This document shows, in pieces, positions 54,001-64,000 of a DNA stretch of 64,000 nt; position 1 is the stretch's first letter; each line of letters begins with the position of its first letter. The stretch is taken from NCBI GenBank assembly GCA_015501595.1, contig JADNRX010000103.1:62001-126000 (forward strand). Reading direction: 5' to 3'. Below the pieces are notes generated by a model. It saw only the letters and a list, made by a program, of their open reading frames with translations, searched no databases and had not been told where the DNA came from. Source of the DNA: Hymenopellis radicata (Eukaryota > Basidiomycota > Agaricomycetes > Agaricales > Physalacriaceae). The translations under genes and the position numbers were made by a program.

Positions 54001-54229
54001 GCGCGTCGCCGTAGTTATAGGAAGAATGGTAAAGAGGTGCGAGGCAGAATGTCTATGCTCAAGGAGGTGCTAGCCGGAAGGAAGCTCTGATGCAGTTACA
54101 GACATCGGCGGTGCGGTCCTCAGAAGGAGCAGGGCCGTCTGCGCGGCTGAGATGCAACCTCGCTCGGTGAACGATGTAACCTCTTGCCGGGTCATGCCCA
54201 CAATAGGTTCGCTAAGCACAGAGCGCGTA

Positions 54230-54720
54230 ATGCCCGCGTACTTCGATAGCCCACGTCTGCAAGTGGATGATGTGTTCCGTGCGACCAGCGAGGAGGGTCT
54301 TTTCTCGAAGAACGAGAAGACTGATAATGGCTGGGTAGCGGTACTGGAGATCTCCTTCGTATCCCAAGGTCATCATGTCCTCCTTGACGATGTACAATGA
54401 CAAAAGGCGGAATCGGAGGGCAAAGACGTCGTCAGGAACTAGCCCGCGATGGAGTCGGTCGATGGCGATGACGATGAAGCAGTCATCGACCTTGGTTTTG
54501 AGCTTTTCACATATAGATGCACCCATTTTCGCCCACGCGGCTGTCGTGATGAACTTCTGCACGGCTGCGCCGACAACAGTCCATAAGACGGGAAACCCAT
54601 TAAGGTCCTCCGGACTGTTAGCCCAGGCAATTAAGGTCCTCCGGACTGTTAGCCCAGGCAACGATCTGGCCGAAGATGGTGTCGAGGTTCAGATAAATCT
54701 CCTCCGGATCTATGGCTGGT
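54230..54720 (-). pseudogene. MIF4G-like (eIF4G-type) fragment
   Basis: EEIYLNLDTIFGQIVAWANS, EDLN / GFPVLWTVVGAAVQKFIT and TAAWAKMGASICEKLKTK resemble the start of eIF4G MIF4G domains (ISDQIIAWANKS..DGRTL..V..LIFEKATDEA.W..MYA.LC.K). The following RLHRGLVPDDVFALRFRLLS looks like a different helical segment. A 31-bp tandem duplication (54601-54662) shifts the frame within WANSPEDLN, and without it the two parts read through. It is continuous upstream with the dynamin-like segment. Confidence 0.5.
54601..54662. repeat. 31-bp tandem duplication that shifts the frame
   Basis: Two exact copies of a unit starting TAAGGTCCTCCGGACTGTTA. Because 31 is not a multiple of three, the minus-strand frame (AWANSPEDLN) ends in CLG-stop instead of continuing GFPVLW. 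Confidence 0.9.
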
Positions 54721-55890
54721 GGAGCAGGCGACAGTGCATCCGCTTCCTCGGAATCCTGCGGCTCAAAGCTCACAGCGGTGCTCTGAGGACTGGGATCGTC
54801 TTTCTCCTCCGTAATACTCCCATTGTATACGGTCAGCCGGCTAGACGGACGAGAATTTGGGGGAATCATAGCTTGGAATGGGGACAATGGAGAAGATGCA
54901 TCAAGTCTGAACGACGACCTGGCGACAGACACCCATCGCGGGTTGGACTTCCTAGAGAATCCACTCAGCCGAGTCGTGATTTCTTCAAGCCGCTTCTGCT
55001 TCGCCTGTAGCTCCGCACAAAGATTGGAAACCTCTGGGTCTTCGGCAAAGTATTCCTTCAAACGCGTCAAAGAGCCCTCTGTGTCGACACCCAGGCCCCG
55101 ACCAAGGCGTCGTTGACGCGTGTAGAGAGTGTAATAACGCCATCATAGTCGATGGCACGGGGAACATTGTCGATGATACGCTTTCATTTCAAAATCAGAC
55201 TAGCATGTTCGAGCAAGCGTGGCGTATTGTACCTTGTACGCCACTTGGAAGTACGCACGGACCCCGGCCATCAATACTATTTCCGGACTTGCAGCCTCAG
55301 CCAGTTGATCACTGGTAAGATAAATATGAGGAACGGACTGGCGTTGACTGAAGCCGTCGCAAGTTGTGGCCTTGCCTCTTGGTACTTCTTCAGGAGCTTT
55401 TCGTGGTATGACTCCACATAGTGAGTGTTCAACGTGAACGGATAGTTCTCGAGTGCAAGCAACCACTGCAGATGCTTAGCAGCATTCTCCTGAAGTTCGT
55501 TCAAGAGCTCGTTGACGACATTGCTAGTAGAAGAAGTGTCAGCAATCATCCGAGTATGAGGGCTTATCAACTGACCTAACGCTCTCTTTTAGGTTGCCGA
55601 ATCGTCCAAAAGTTTGCTCGATGTTAACGTCAAGCATCTCGCCCAAGCCAAGGAAGACGGCGTCGGCGTAGGTCTCAACGAAGTGAGGCCAATCTTCGAG
55701 ACATTGATTGACGAGGTGAGCCTTCGCGTCAAAGGGTACATCAAAAGGAAGCTCGCGCGTGAACGAGCGCCAATATTATCTGGACTGCACTGGCCTCGTT
55801 CCGCTGCTCGAAAAGAGTTGCTCGTTCGTCGGTGGGAGGCAAAAGCGGGACAGGGCGAATGAAGCGGGCTGAACGGGGAGCTGCGCAACA
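54720..55890 (-). pseudogene. Dynamin/Mx-like GTPase C-terminal (stalk-GED) fragment
   Basis: Minus strand: PFDAKAHLVNQCLEDWPHFV, ETYADAVFLGLGEMLDVNIE, TFGRFGNLKESVR, VVNELLNELQENAAKHLQWL, LALENYPFTLNTHYVESYHE and KLLKKYQEARPQ (stalk, typical NTHY...YR/YH pattern). Then VRAYFQVAYK, IDNVPRAIDYDG and LTRLKEYFAEDPEV ... LEEITTRL (GTPase effector domain). Introns are still recognisable. No GTPase domain lies upstream: the sequence becomes unrelated at about 55.9 kb and a MITE follows. The fragment runs directly into the MIF4G-like piece, so it is either a chimeric gene or captured pieces. Confidence 0.65.
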
Positions 55891-56087
55891 GTTGGAGTAG
55901 CTGAAGAGCTATGGGAAGTGGATGACAGTGACAAGGTGATAGAGCTGTGTTGTTCCGTTGAGTTGGATGTGTAGGGGTGTTTTGAAAATCCTGAGAGCAT
56001 TGCTAGAGTTGAGACTATTTGCCATCAGTCTCAATTTCTGCCTAAGAGCACCACCGAACCTGGCTCTTGATCCATAAAGTCGAAATA

Positions 56088-56467
56088 CTGTAGTATTTCG
56101 ACCATAGTTCACAGGGTGTGACCTGTGACCTTATGAACTTGTTTGGTGGGATGTTCACAGCGGACATACCACTGTGACCCACTGAAAATAAGTTCACTAA
56201 ATTTTTCAATGGCAAGGTTATTTCACAGGTTTTAGGCTGAATCTCAGTATAATTAGAGAAAAATGTGCTATTCTAGACCTAAAATACACCAAAAAGGAGA
56301 AAATCCTATAAAAACTGCCACCAAGCTCAATTTGAGAGCAAAAGTCCAATTTGTGACCAATTTGGGGCAGGTTCACAGCCAAAAAAAAACTAGTGACCTG
56401 CTTATGTAATAGGTTCATTTTTTGGGCTCGTGACCTGTGACGTGAACCTATGGTCGAAATACGACAG
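56088..56467. mobile_element. 380-bp MITE with TA target duplication
   Basis: The left end CTGTAGTATTTCGACCATAG and the reverse complement of the right end (CTGTCGTATTTCGACCATAG) match at 19 of 20 positions. Both are followed inward by GGTTCAC/GTGACCTGTGAC sequences. TA flanks each end. The interior is A/T-rich without an ORF. Terminal CTGT and TA duplication link it to the MITE at 21.3 kb, but the rest differs. Confidence 0.78.
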
Positions 56468-57689
56468 TATGCCGAACCAATTTCCACTGGTGTCTCCTCT
56501 TCGCGCAGCAACAGTGATGAGAATCAGAGGAATACCCGTAGGGCTAGTGACCAAGTCAAACTATGCTCTGAACAAAACACATACATAACACGTACCATAA
56601 CATCAAATCGACCGAATCAACTTTCCAGTGGTCATCGCCCTTGAAAAGGGATACAACCGCGATTCTGCAGCCAGCGTGCCTTCAGCGTTGATCCTAACAA
56701 ATAGCCTGACATCGGAAGGGTACGAATGGGAAGGAACCGCTGGTTTTATCTGGCCATATACACGTTGTTCATCGCCTGGCAGAGTTGCGAAAACGGACGA
56801 TCCCACCTTTGATGTGGAGTACGGGCTGCATACACGTTAAATCAAAGGCCAACCAGCGACTGTTCACGTACTGAAAACGATGAAGCCCAGTCGCGTTCAT
56901 TGTTCGAGGTCAAGGTCAACTCGCCTCCTGCGTGGGTGTTAATTTGTTGAGAATTCCCCAAGTGCCCATCGTTGATGCGCCTGGGGTTTCGGACGCCGTA
57001 GCCTGCATTTGTGAAGCATATGAAGCCGTCATCTGCAGACAGCGCCGCCCAAACTACACGAGGATAATGCAGATGATGGAGAAAGAGATCAAGATCGGAA
57101 GGACCCGAGCACAAGTGATCGAAACACAAAATTCATCCTTGGCCTTCCCGCCTACGGTATGCTACCAACATTGAATTTCCATATACTATACATTGATTTC
57201 GGAGGTTGATTTTCGACGTCTCAGGCCTCCACAGTGTGTATGAAGTGGTATTCCGTGTAATTCGCATCCTACCGTAAGGAGAATGGAAGGTAGGCTATCG
57301 GTGCCCTTTGTGATTCAGGCCGCCTTGATCATGATCTAGCTATCGAGCGCTCTCTTAGCAAGTCCGATCTGACTTGGCATCTGTCAAGAAGCGTGCATTT
57401 ACTGGAGGGAAGATGCAGCGCCTCTATAGCCGACGCCACTCCACTCACAAATCGGGCTTCTTACTCTGAGTATGACCGCGTCCATGGTGTGTGAGTCCCT
57501 GTTCGTGTCCATATCAAGCGTCGTTAACGCCATCAACATGGACGTTCCCAGTTCGAAAAACGCATCATATACACGACGGCAGCCGAGACGAAAGTGCTGC
57601 TTCGAGTGCGTGAGGGCGCAGTGTGATGCATGAAGGAACGCAGCGAGACGTTCACAGTTCTCGTGCCTATCGCAGACAGGCCGATCGAA
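56468..57689. other. No gene recognised
   Basis: ORFs at 56628-56840 and 56842-57174 on both strands show no family signature. No RNA or repeat could be supported. Confidence 0.35.
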
Positions 57690-58633
57690 TTACACATTCT
57701 GACAGACTGGGGAGTTGGAGAAAGTCCAGAGATTCAATTCGGTCAATGATAATCCTCCGAAGGCCAGCATGTCGAATACATCTGGGACATCGTCTGGAGC
57801 CCTTGTAAGACCATTGGAAGCGAAGTACACTTCCACGAGGTTGGGACAGTCCACAAGAACATCATAGTCAGACAAATCCTGAAAAGTCCCACTATAATGC
57901 GTAAGGGAAAACGGCATCCGCATTGCGTATCCAGCATCCCTCACTAAAACCATCGTTCTAGCGAGCATAGGTGCATGAAGAAATGGCTGTGACAGAGGAC
58001 GAGTAGTGCTCTGCCCCAGATTGTCACTCATCCTGCGGAAGCCAACCTCCTCAAGAAGAAGTAAGTCGGCACTGGGCGGCGCTGGTAGCAGCCACTGGAT
58101 AGCTTCACCGACCGACGTGCCGAAAAGATACAAATAGAGACGCCTGAATCGTCTACACTCCCGCGACAAACAGGACAGCGAAAGTCCAGATCCAGCGCAT
58201 AATCCCGGGAATACGCGAAACATGCCTCTACCCGAGGAACATTGTCTTCCCTAATGGGAAGCCGCAAAGCGACGCTGGACCACAGCGATGGGGTAGATAT
58301 CATGACATCCCGCCAATAAAATCAGACTCTGGAGAGTCTCCGGGGTTGACGAAAGTTGAGATTGGGCGTGGGTGGCCAGGCGTGGGATAGATGACTTTCG
58401 ATCAAGGCAGCGTCGAATATGCGAATGAGGATGTCACGAGGAAGCATGCGCACGGGGGCGTACATTGCACGGCGGCGGTCGATGCGTGTTGACAGTAGTG
58501 CGCGATCTCGATGCAAGCCTGCGAGAACCAGATTGAATATTTGCTCGAGGGAGCGGATGCGCTCATCGAGAGGGTTCAATTCGGAGTTTTCAGTCTCGAG
58601 CGTGTCGGGCGAGGAGAGAGGGGGCTGCTTCAT
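57690..58633 (-). pseudogene. F-box-like protein with in-frame stop and frameshift
   Basis: ATG at 58633. The N-terminal coiled coil (LDERIRSLEQIFNLVLAGLH...LLSTRIDRRRAMYAPVRMLP) leads into the F-box core PVRMLPRDILIRIFDAALIE and LSRV, the standard agaricomycete F-box-like layout. The next codon is TGA (58322-58324) where the family has Cys. Translation would otherwise continue in the same frame as YWRDVMISTPSLWSSVALRL and VEACFAYSRDYALDLDF. A shift near 58185 then leads to the frame LSCLSRECRRFRRLYLYLFG ... LTELNLWTFSNSP, ending 57690. It has two lesions in an otherwise well-preserved gene and is unrelated to the F-box family at 2-19 kb. Confidence 0.7.
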
Positions 58634-59333
58634 GAATCGTAGAACATCGAAGACCTAAAGTACTCGGGGATTCGACCGCGACCGACATATTCACAGGCTG
58701 GCACCACAGGGATGTCTAAAGAAAAAGCAAGATTTCACAGGAAGAGCTCCCTGATTGCTAATTATATTAATCTAAGAGAGTTGAATTGCTATCACTGAAA
58801 AGGCTCTCTTAATGGACAAGGTATGAAAACTCACGATTTCAACAGGTGGAGGGGAGAAACCAAGTGTAGGCGGGCACGTTGGCGCCCAACAACCATCCGG
58901 ATCACCGGTCCGTACTTACTTCTTTCTAACTCTCACTTGCAATTCAAGTTCCTGCTAATGATAGCTAAATCCCTCATTCTCGCGCGCTGGCGACGCTTAG
59001 ACATTGCTGTACTACCCCTCTTGGTGTCTCTGACTCATTGCATTGGCCAACCAACAACAGACCTCTGTCTGTAAATGTACTTACTGCATTCAGGAAACCA
59101 TATCAACAGTGAGTGGTACTCTCTAATTTCTGTTGATCTCTAAAGGCATGCAGGCATTCTCATATTCATGTGTCATTTTGGCACCCGGCTATAATTGTTC
59201 GACTTCTAGCGCGGCTGACGCTGCTGACTAGCCAACGACGGCTTCCCGTGAGAGTGCTGCATAAAGATGCTGCGAGGAAGCTCGTAGAGCGACGTGCTTT
59301 CTTGGGGCTGTCTACCTAGGTTCCCTGTTGACC
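58634..59333. other. Intergenic; no gene supported
   Basis: Between the F-box-like 5' end and the P450 start. An ORF at 58823-59074 lacks any signature. Confidence 0.4.
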
Positions 59334-62300
59334 ATGGAGTTGAATCTCTACCTGCCCCTCTTCGTCTTCGCAATTTGCGGTCTGCTTCTAGCAAAGCACA
59401 CTCGCAGGCGGCGCTTCCTGCCGCCCGGCCCGAAAGGGTGGCCAATCGTCGGAAACCTGTTTGACCTGCCTTCGCAGAAGGAGTGGTCAACATGGGCGCA
59501 GTGGAGCAAACAGTACAGTTCGTCCGAGATCAACTCTCGCATTGATGATATGGAACTGATATTACGTTCGTAGGCAGCAAAATCATCTCTGTTACTGTTC
59601 TCGGCCAGCCCATCGTCATCTTGAATGACTTCAAAATCGCGAAAGAACTCCTGGACACGCGATCCGCGATGTACTCTGACCGACCCCCGTTCCCGATGAT
59701 TGAGCTCTGCGGGTGGGGAGAAGGCATCTTGCTCCTGCGCTACGGCCCGCTTCTGCGCCTCCATCGCAGACTCGTGCACAAGGTGATTGGGGAGACCCGT
59801 GTATCTCAGGTCTATCATATCCAGGAGGAGGAAACGCGTAAGTTCCTCAGGAACTTGATGAAGAGCCCAAGTGATCTGCATGCTCATATACACGAGCAAG
59901 TACTCTTCGGCTCTGCGTTTACTAGTTGGATTGACAATGTTACTACTTAGTAACATCGCGTCGATAGTTCTTCGGATAACGTATGGCTACAATGTTGTAG
60001 GGCCCAACGATCCGTTGGTTGAAAAAGTCGAAAAAGCGGTGGATGAGTTCTCTCTAGCTGGGTCGCCCGCCTACCTCGTTAACAGCTTTCCTGCTCGTGA
60101 GCTTCCTACCTTCTGCTTTACATGACAGATTAGCTGACCATGCTTTACTAGTGCGATATCTACCCGCCTGGCTGCCTGGTGCTTCGTTTAAACGAACGGC
60201 CGGATTGTGGAAGCAAACCGTAGACTATATCGCACACTATGAGAATGATCTAGGTTGGCGATCGACCAAAGATCGGTCTATTGGGTGACTTTCCATAACA
60301 CTGTGTAGATTAAATTCAATCAAAGGTTGAGAAAAAGCTGTCTTGCCGAGCCCGCCGACCGTCCTAAAGGGTCTTCGGCGCTGCTCGCTCCACTTTTGAT
60401 GGCAAAACAGTGTCTTCAGATTTCGAGTCTGAAGGAGGGGTGCGCACCCTCCCTCCAGACTCAGATGTAACAAAATGATAGTTTGCACATCCGAATTCGG
60501 CAGAAGGGAGGCGGCATCGCGTCGGCATGCCGTGTTCATATCCCAATATGATTCAATGTGGATATAACGGGCACCGTGACTGCTGCGCCACTATTCAACA
60601 ACATCGCGGTGTTTGCTGGAGCCTGACTGAGCCAGAATGGCCCCAATAATTTCACCTGAAACAGTGTGAATTCAGTACTGAGGCAATACAACAGCCTCCT
60701 GCTAGCTAGGTAAACTGGAGAGTCCTTATTTCTTGTGATTGTAGATAAACAGGCTTATGGTTTACATTCTGACTAGATACTCACAATGATAACTGCCCCT
60801 GACCTGTTTGAAGATGATTTTGAATCTAAAATCGTTATGGAAAGTTATCCATTTTCGGCATTCAACCTATTGTCGGCTGCTCGTAGGTTGATAACTTTCA
60901 ACCTAAAATTTTTTGGTCGAGTATTCACCTGTACTACCAACCTAATAAAAGTTACATTTCATCGGGCTCTCGAAACGGCAGTGAGTTCCGGATCACATGA
61001 TGTTGGACTTGTCATCTCCGTCGCTTCCGGGTGCTGCCTCTCTCTCTTCAACCACCACTGTCATCGTCATTGCCGCCCACGGCGGTGCCATCGCCCGGCC
61101 TCGAACGTCAAGCATTTCCTAGTCTCCAATATGGGCGCCGTCGACCACTCTGTCATGTCCTGCGCAACGCCCACAACGGGCACGGAGACAACAATTATTC
61201 CCGTCCTGACCGTTTGCGATACCGCCCCTTGACCGCCCCCACCCAACTGCAATGTTCACTGGGATCAACCTGGCCGAAACTACCGAGGTCCGACATTGCC
61301 AAAGACGAAACTACCAACACTGCTAAGGCCACACCGCCTATCCTACCGCTTGCTGTTCCTGCCGACGAGGACGAACTGCCCCAAACTCACGATACCGTAA
61401 CATTGCGCTCAAGACGAGGGTCGCCGACAACAACTATCGCATCTTCAACGTCAACGAGGACGAACATCTCCGAAATCGCCTGCGCGTCAATGGCCTCAAA
61501 AACCTTGTGCTCTCCGTGTCCGACCAGCTAGCCCCACCAACGAGTGCGATACTTCTCGTGGAACACTTCAATGTTTGGACTATGACTCTCCAAGGATCTG
61601 GGCAAACTCCATTTTCCAAGACACCGTGATCATTCTGAAGACGATACGACGGACGACGACTGCAACGATACTATGACAAGTGCGAGAAACCGTAAACAAA
61701 CCGGCGGGGGCTGTCTGGACGACGACGACGTGACGGATGAAGCTGACTAGGTACCGTTCCCAGACGTTCTTCCGGAGAAATCATACTCATTTACAGTTTA
61801 ACCTCTATTCGGAATTCGCTTCTTCGCGCAATGCACCAGGTGAAGGCTGTCCCGCAACGAGTGATGGTGTCGACAGTGAAGGTGATGCAACGAGCGCGAC
61901 GAGTGAATGTGACGCGACGAAGGTGATGCGACGGCCATTCAATGAGCGAAGATGGTAGAGCGGATGCGACGGGCGACGACGATGTCACGGAGTGTGCAGG
62001 ATCACTGGTAAACGAACACATGACGGTTATCCGAGCCTATAGGACTGTCAATGGCTTCCGCACTGCTGTAGTTACTGTCCATGTATCTGGTAGTCAATGC
62101 AGACTGTTTTGATCTATACTTCTGCCTGATACTGCATGAATATCATCCAATTCCGCTGCATATATCAACCTAATGCAGATTTAGCTAAGAATCAACCTAA
62201 TTTGCGATGAGAACCATCCTATATGGCGGTATAACTGGGTAGGTTGATATTGTCATTCTTAGGTTGGCAATCAGTCAAAGAAGTATAGGTTGGGCTCCAA

Positions 62301-63399
62301 CCTATTCTTAACCAAACTTAGAGTGAAGTACGACCTAGGCCAGGTTGAAATCATAGGTTGATTATCAACCTACCTCGCGCCCATAGAGCGCAACGCAGCC
62401 TTTTGACTGGGCGAAAGAACAGAAGGTGAGATGTTTCTTTTGTCGAAATGTCAACGTGACCGATGGGATATCTTAGACCAAAGGAAATGCCCCGCCTTCG
62501 TTTGTGTCTACCCACCTTGGCGCTGGGGAGGACGAGAACGTTGTAAAATATGGCGCAATGTCGCTTTATTCAGCAGGTTCAGGCACGGTCAGTCTGATAC
62601 CTGTTTTTTTGCTCCTACTTATGTCCTCGAGTTGTAGACGGTCATTACCATTTACGTCTTCTTCAAGGCGATGCTGCTGTATCCTTCTGTTCAAGCCAAA
62701 GCCCAGCGCGAAATCGATACGGTTATTGGACTGGACCGGGTTCCTTTGCTTGCTGACCGCCAGGCGGGAAAGCTGCCTTACATCGAAGCAGTCTTGTGCG
62801 AAGTGTTTCGGTGGCACACTGCGTTTCCCAGCGGGCTGCCTCACGCTACTTCCCAGGATGATGTCTACGAGGGACATGTGATTCCAAAGGGCGCGATTGT
62901 GCTGCCCAATTTGTGGTAAGCCTTTCATCTCCCACTGCTACTTGGCGACTGACCACACGAAGGCAAATGTGCCACGATCCAGACGTGTACCCGAGCCCCG
63001 AGCACTTTGACCCAGAGCGCTTTTTGGGCGCAAATCCGCAACCGGATCCGCGGGAGATTATGTTCGGGTTTGGGAGGAGAGTCTGTGTTGGTTGGTCGTT
63101 GCCGTTTGTTTGGCGCGGGCGAATGTGACTGACGTGGCTCTGTAGGTCGGGCTCTCACGGAGGCGTCTGTCTTTTTATCTATCGCTATGACTCTGGCCGT
63201 CTTCAATGTGTCAAAGGCAACTTGTTCAAAGGACGATGTTGCTGTGTCGGTTGAGCAGTTGCCGGGTATGGTGAGGTTCGTGCGGTCCTCGTCGATCTTG
63301 ATTGAGCTTAATGACTGCAGTCAAACGGCCCCCTTTCGGTGCTCTATCGAGCCGCGCAGCGCACGAGCGCTGGAATTGCTGCGCACAGATCTAGATTGA
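59334..63399 (+). pseudogene. Cytochrome P450, interrupted by a 2.1-kb element
   Basis: ATG at 59334: MELNLYLPLFVFAICGLLLA (membrane anchor), RRRFLPPGPKGWPIVGNLFD (Pro-rich hinge). Then, across introns, IISVTVLGQPIVILNDFKIA, DRPPFPMIELCGWGEGILLL, LRLHRRLVHKVIG, NIASIVLRITYGYN, LRYLPAWLPGASFKR and TVDYIAHYEND. The intron at 59896-59950 begins GCAAGT. The coding sequence is cut at about 60252 by the element. It resumes near 62410 with QPFDWAKEQK, SFVSTHLGAGEDENVVKYGA, SGTVITIYVFFKAMLLYPS, VLCEVFRWHTAFPSGLPHAT (ExxR), QMCHDPDVYPSPEHFDPERF and FGFGRRVCVGRALTEASVFL (heme Cys), stop 63397. Apart from the insertion, and one possible base loss at its right edge, the gene is full length. Family: CYP close to agaricomycete O-methylsterigmatocystin-oxidoreductase-like P450s; substrate unknown. 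Confidence 0.82.
60253..62370. mobile_element. 2.1-kb element with TAGGTTG subterminal repeats
   Basis: It interrupts the P450 coding sequence. Both ends read TAGGTTGNNRATCRACC in inverted orientation (left 60251, right ending 62372), with TA as the flanking dinucleotide. The heptamer TAGGTTG/CAACCTA recurs in both orientations near both ends: 60863, 60884, 60899 and 60938 on the left; 62166, 62193, 62240, 62260, 62286, 62298, 62354 and 62366 on the right. This is typical of transposase-binding subterminal repeats. Internal ORFs (for example 60786-61232) show no recognisable transposase, so it is non-autonomous. Confidence 0.65.
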
Positions 63400-64000
63400 A
63401 AGCCGTATATCGCTTTGGGCCTGTAATACACGATGATTTAAATTCATCAGGAAGGAAGTTGAATGAACACTTCACCGTCCGGCTGCGGACATTCTAGATG
63501 TCCTCCATCATTGCAGAATCTCCCACATAATCTTTCTGTCAGAATGCGACTCTCGTACGGTGCATTCGGAGATGCATTGCGGCAATCGTCGTCTCGGCCG
63601 CTTGAGGGGTTTTATGCTCAACGGAATGAGTAGGCCTGCGCTTAGGTAGCTCGAGACGGATGGATTTTGTTTCCTGGAAGAGAGTCCTACTTTGTTTGAT
63701 CAGGTTTAGATTGGTTGTACTTACTTTTACTAAGTATGAGTATGAGTATGCGTTGGGGCTGACTGTAACGTTGGTAGAATTTACGATGTGTCTATCGACG
63801 GTACTTTGGTAACGAAGAACTGAAACAGAGAAGACACGCCGGGGAACGAGTTGACGGTCCATTAAGAATCAAATGCGATTGCGAAACGCGTAGAATAGGC
63901 GATACTTTGTGTGCAGTGCATTACTATCTAGGTTAAATTGGAAAGAAGAGCAGAAAAGTAGCGGCCGAGTTCAAGGGTGACCCAAGAACAAGTTCACGAT
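63400..64000. other. No gene recognised at window end
   Basis: 3' flank of the P450. A minus-strand ORF (63862-63539) has no family signature. Nothing else is supportable. Confidence 0.4.

Noticed and set aside
60786..61232. Transposase in the TAGGTTG element
   Set aside because: The ORF has no DDE/DDD pattern or zinc finger and biased composition.
1..64000. CRISPR array, bacterial operons, prophage
   Set aside because: No regularly spaced repeats; intron-rich genes and family content are fungal.

Overview
The window is nuclear DNA of a mushroom-forming basidiomycete (Agaricomycetes). Genes are dense, on both strands, and cut by many 45-60 nt introns. Families typical of that group are present: F-box/LRR-like multigene families, class 3 lipases, a GH5 glucanase, a CYP monooxygenase, a beta-propeller lactonase, a Pls-like NRPS and short secreted or membrane proteins. 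All exon models were made by eye from splice signals and family similarity.

Layout: 0.3-2.0 kb holds an HNH-nuclease-like gene. 2.3-7.9 kb holds two head-to-head pairs of F-box-like paralogs. They are damaged by a 261-bp insert with a perfect 25-bp inverted repeat and by a 5'-truncated LINE. 8.3-9.15 kb is a decayed copy of an FMP52/HTATIP2-like oxidoreductase. 9.2-11.6 kb is a proline-rich coiled-coil gene of unknown function, and 12.0-13.8 kb a YTP1-like membrane protein. 15.8-19.0 kb is a third, inverted F-box pair; one member carries a 1063-bp transposon with a 9-bp target duplication. 19.1-20.6 kb is a lactonase-like gene. 22.5-28.8 kb is a secreted-hydrolase block: lipase, GH5, lipase. 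29.1-30.2 kb is the fuller FMP52-like copy, and 31.1-31.4 kb a tiny membrane-protein gene.

33.4-38.7 kb is a compact, intact housekeeping block: the Pol III subunit RPC10/Rpc11, a SPRY protein, tubulin cofactor B and DGAT2. 39.3-44.6 kb is a single-module membrane synthetase (A-T followed by three beta-helix/transmembrane repeats), resembling epsilon-poly-lysine synthetase. 46.8-47.8 kb is a hotdog thioesterase and 48.7-50.6 kb a secreted His-rich protein. 53-55.9 kb is a same-strand mosaic of gene fragments (2-oxoadipate dehydrogenase E1, MIF4G, dynamin GED). 57.7-58.6 kb is a broken F-box gene. 59.3-63.4 kb is a P450 split by a 2.1-kb element rich in the heptamer TAGGTTG.

The most notable signals are these: the duplicated divergent F-box pairs share a 23-bp palindrome (TTTGAAC-N9-GTTYAAA) in their common promoters; the Pls-like synthetase; several newly delimited transposons; an apparent excess of GC-AG introns; and single-base frameshifts clustered in some genes but absent from others.
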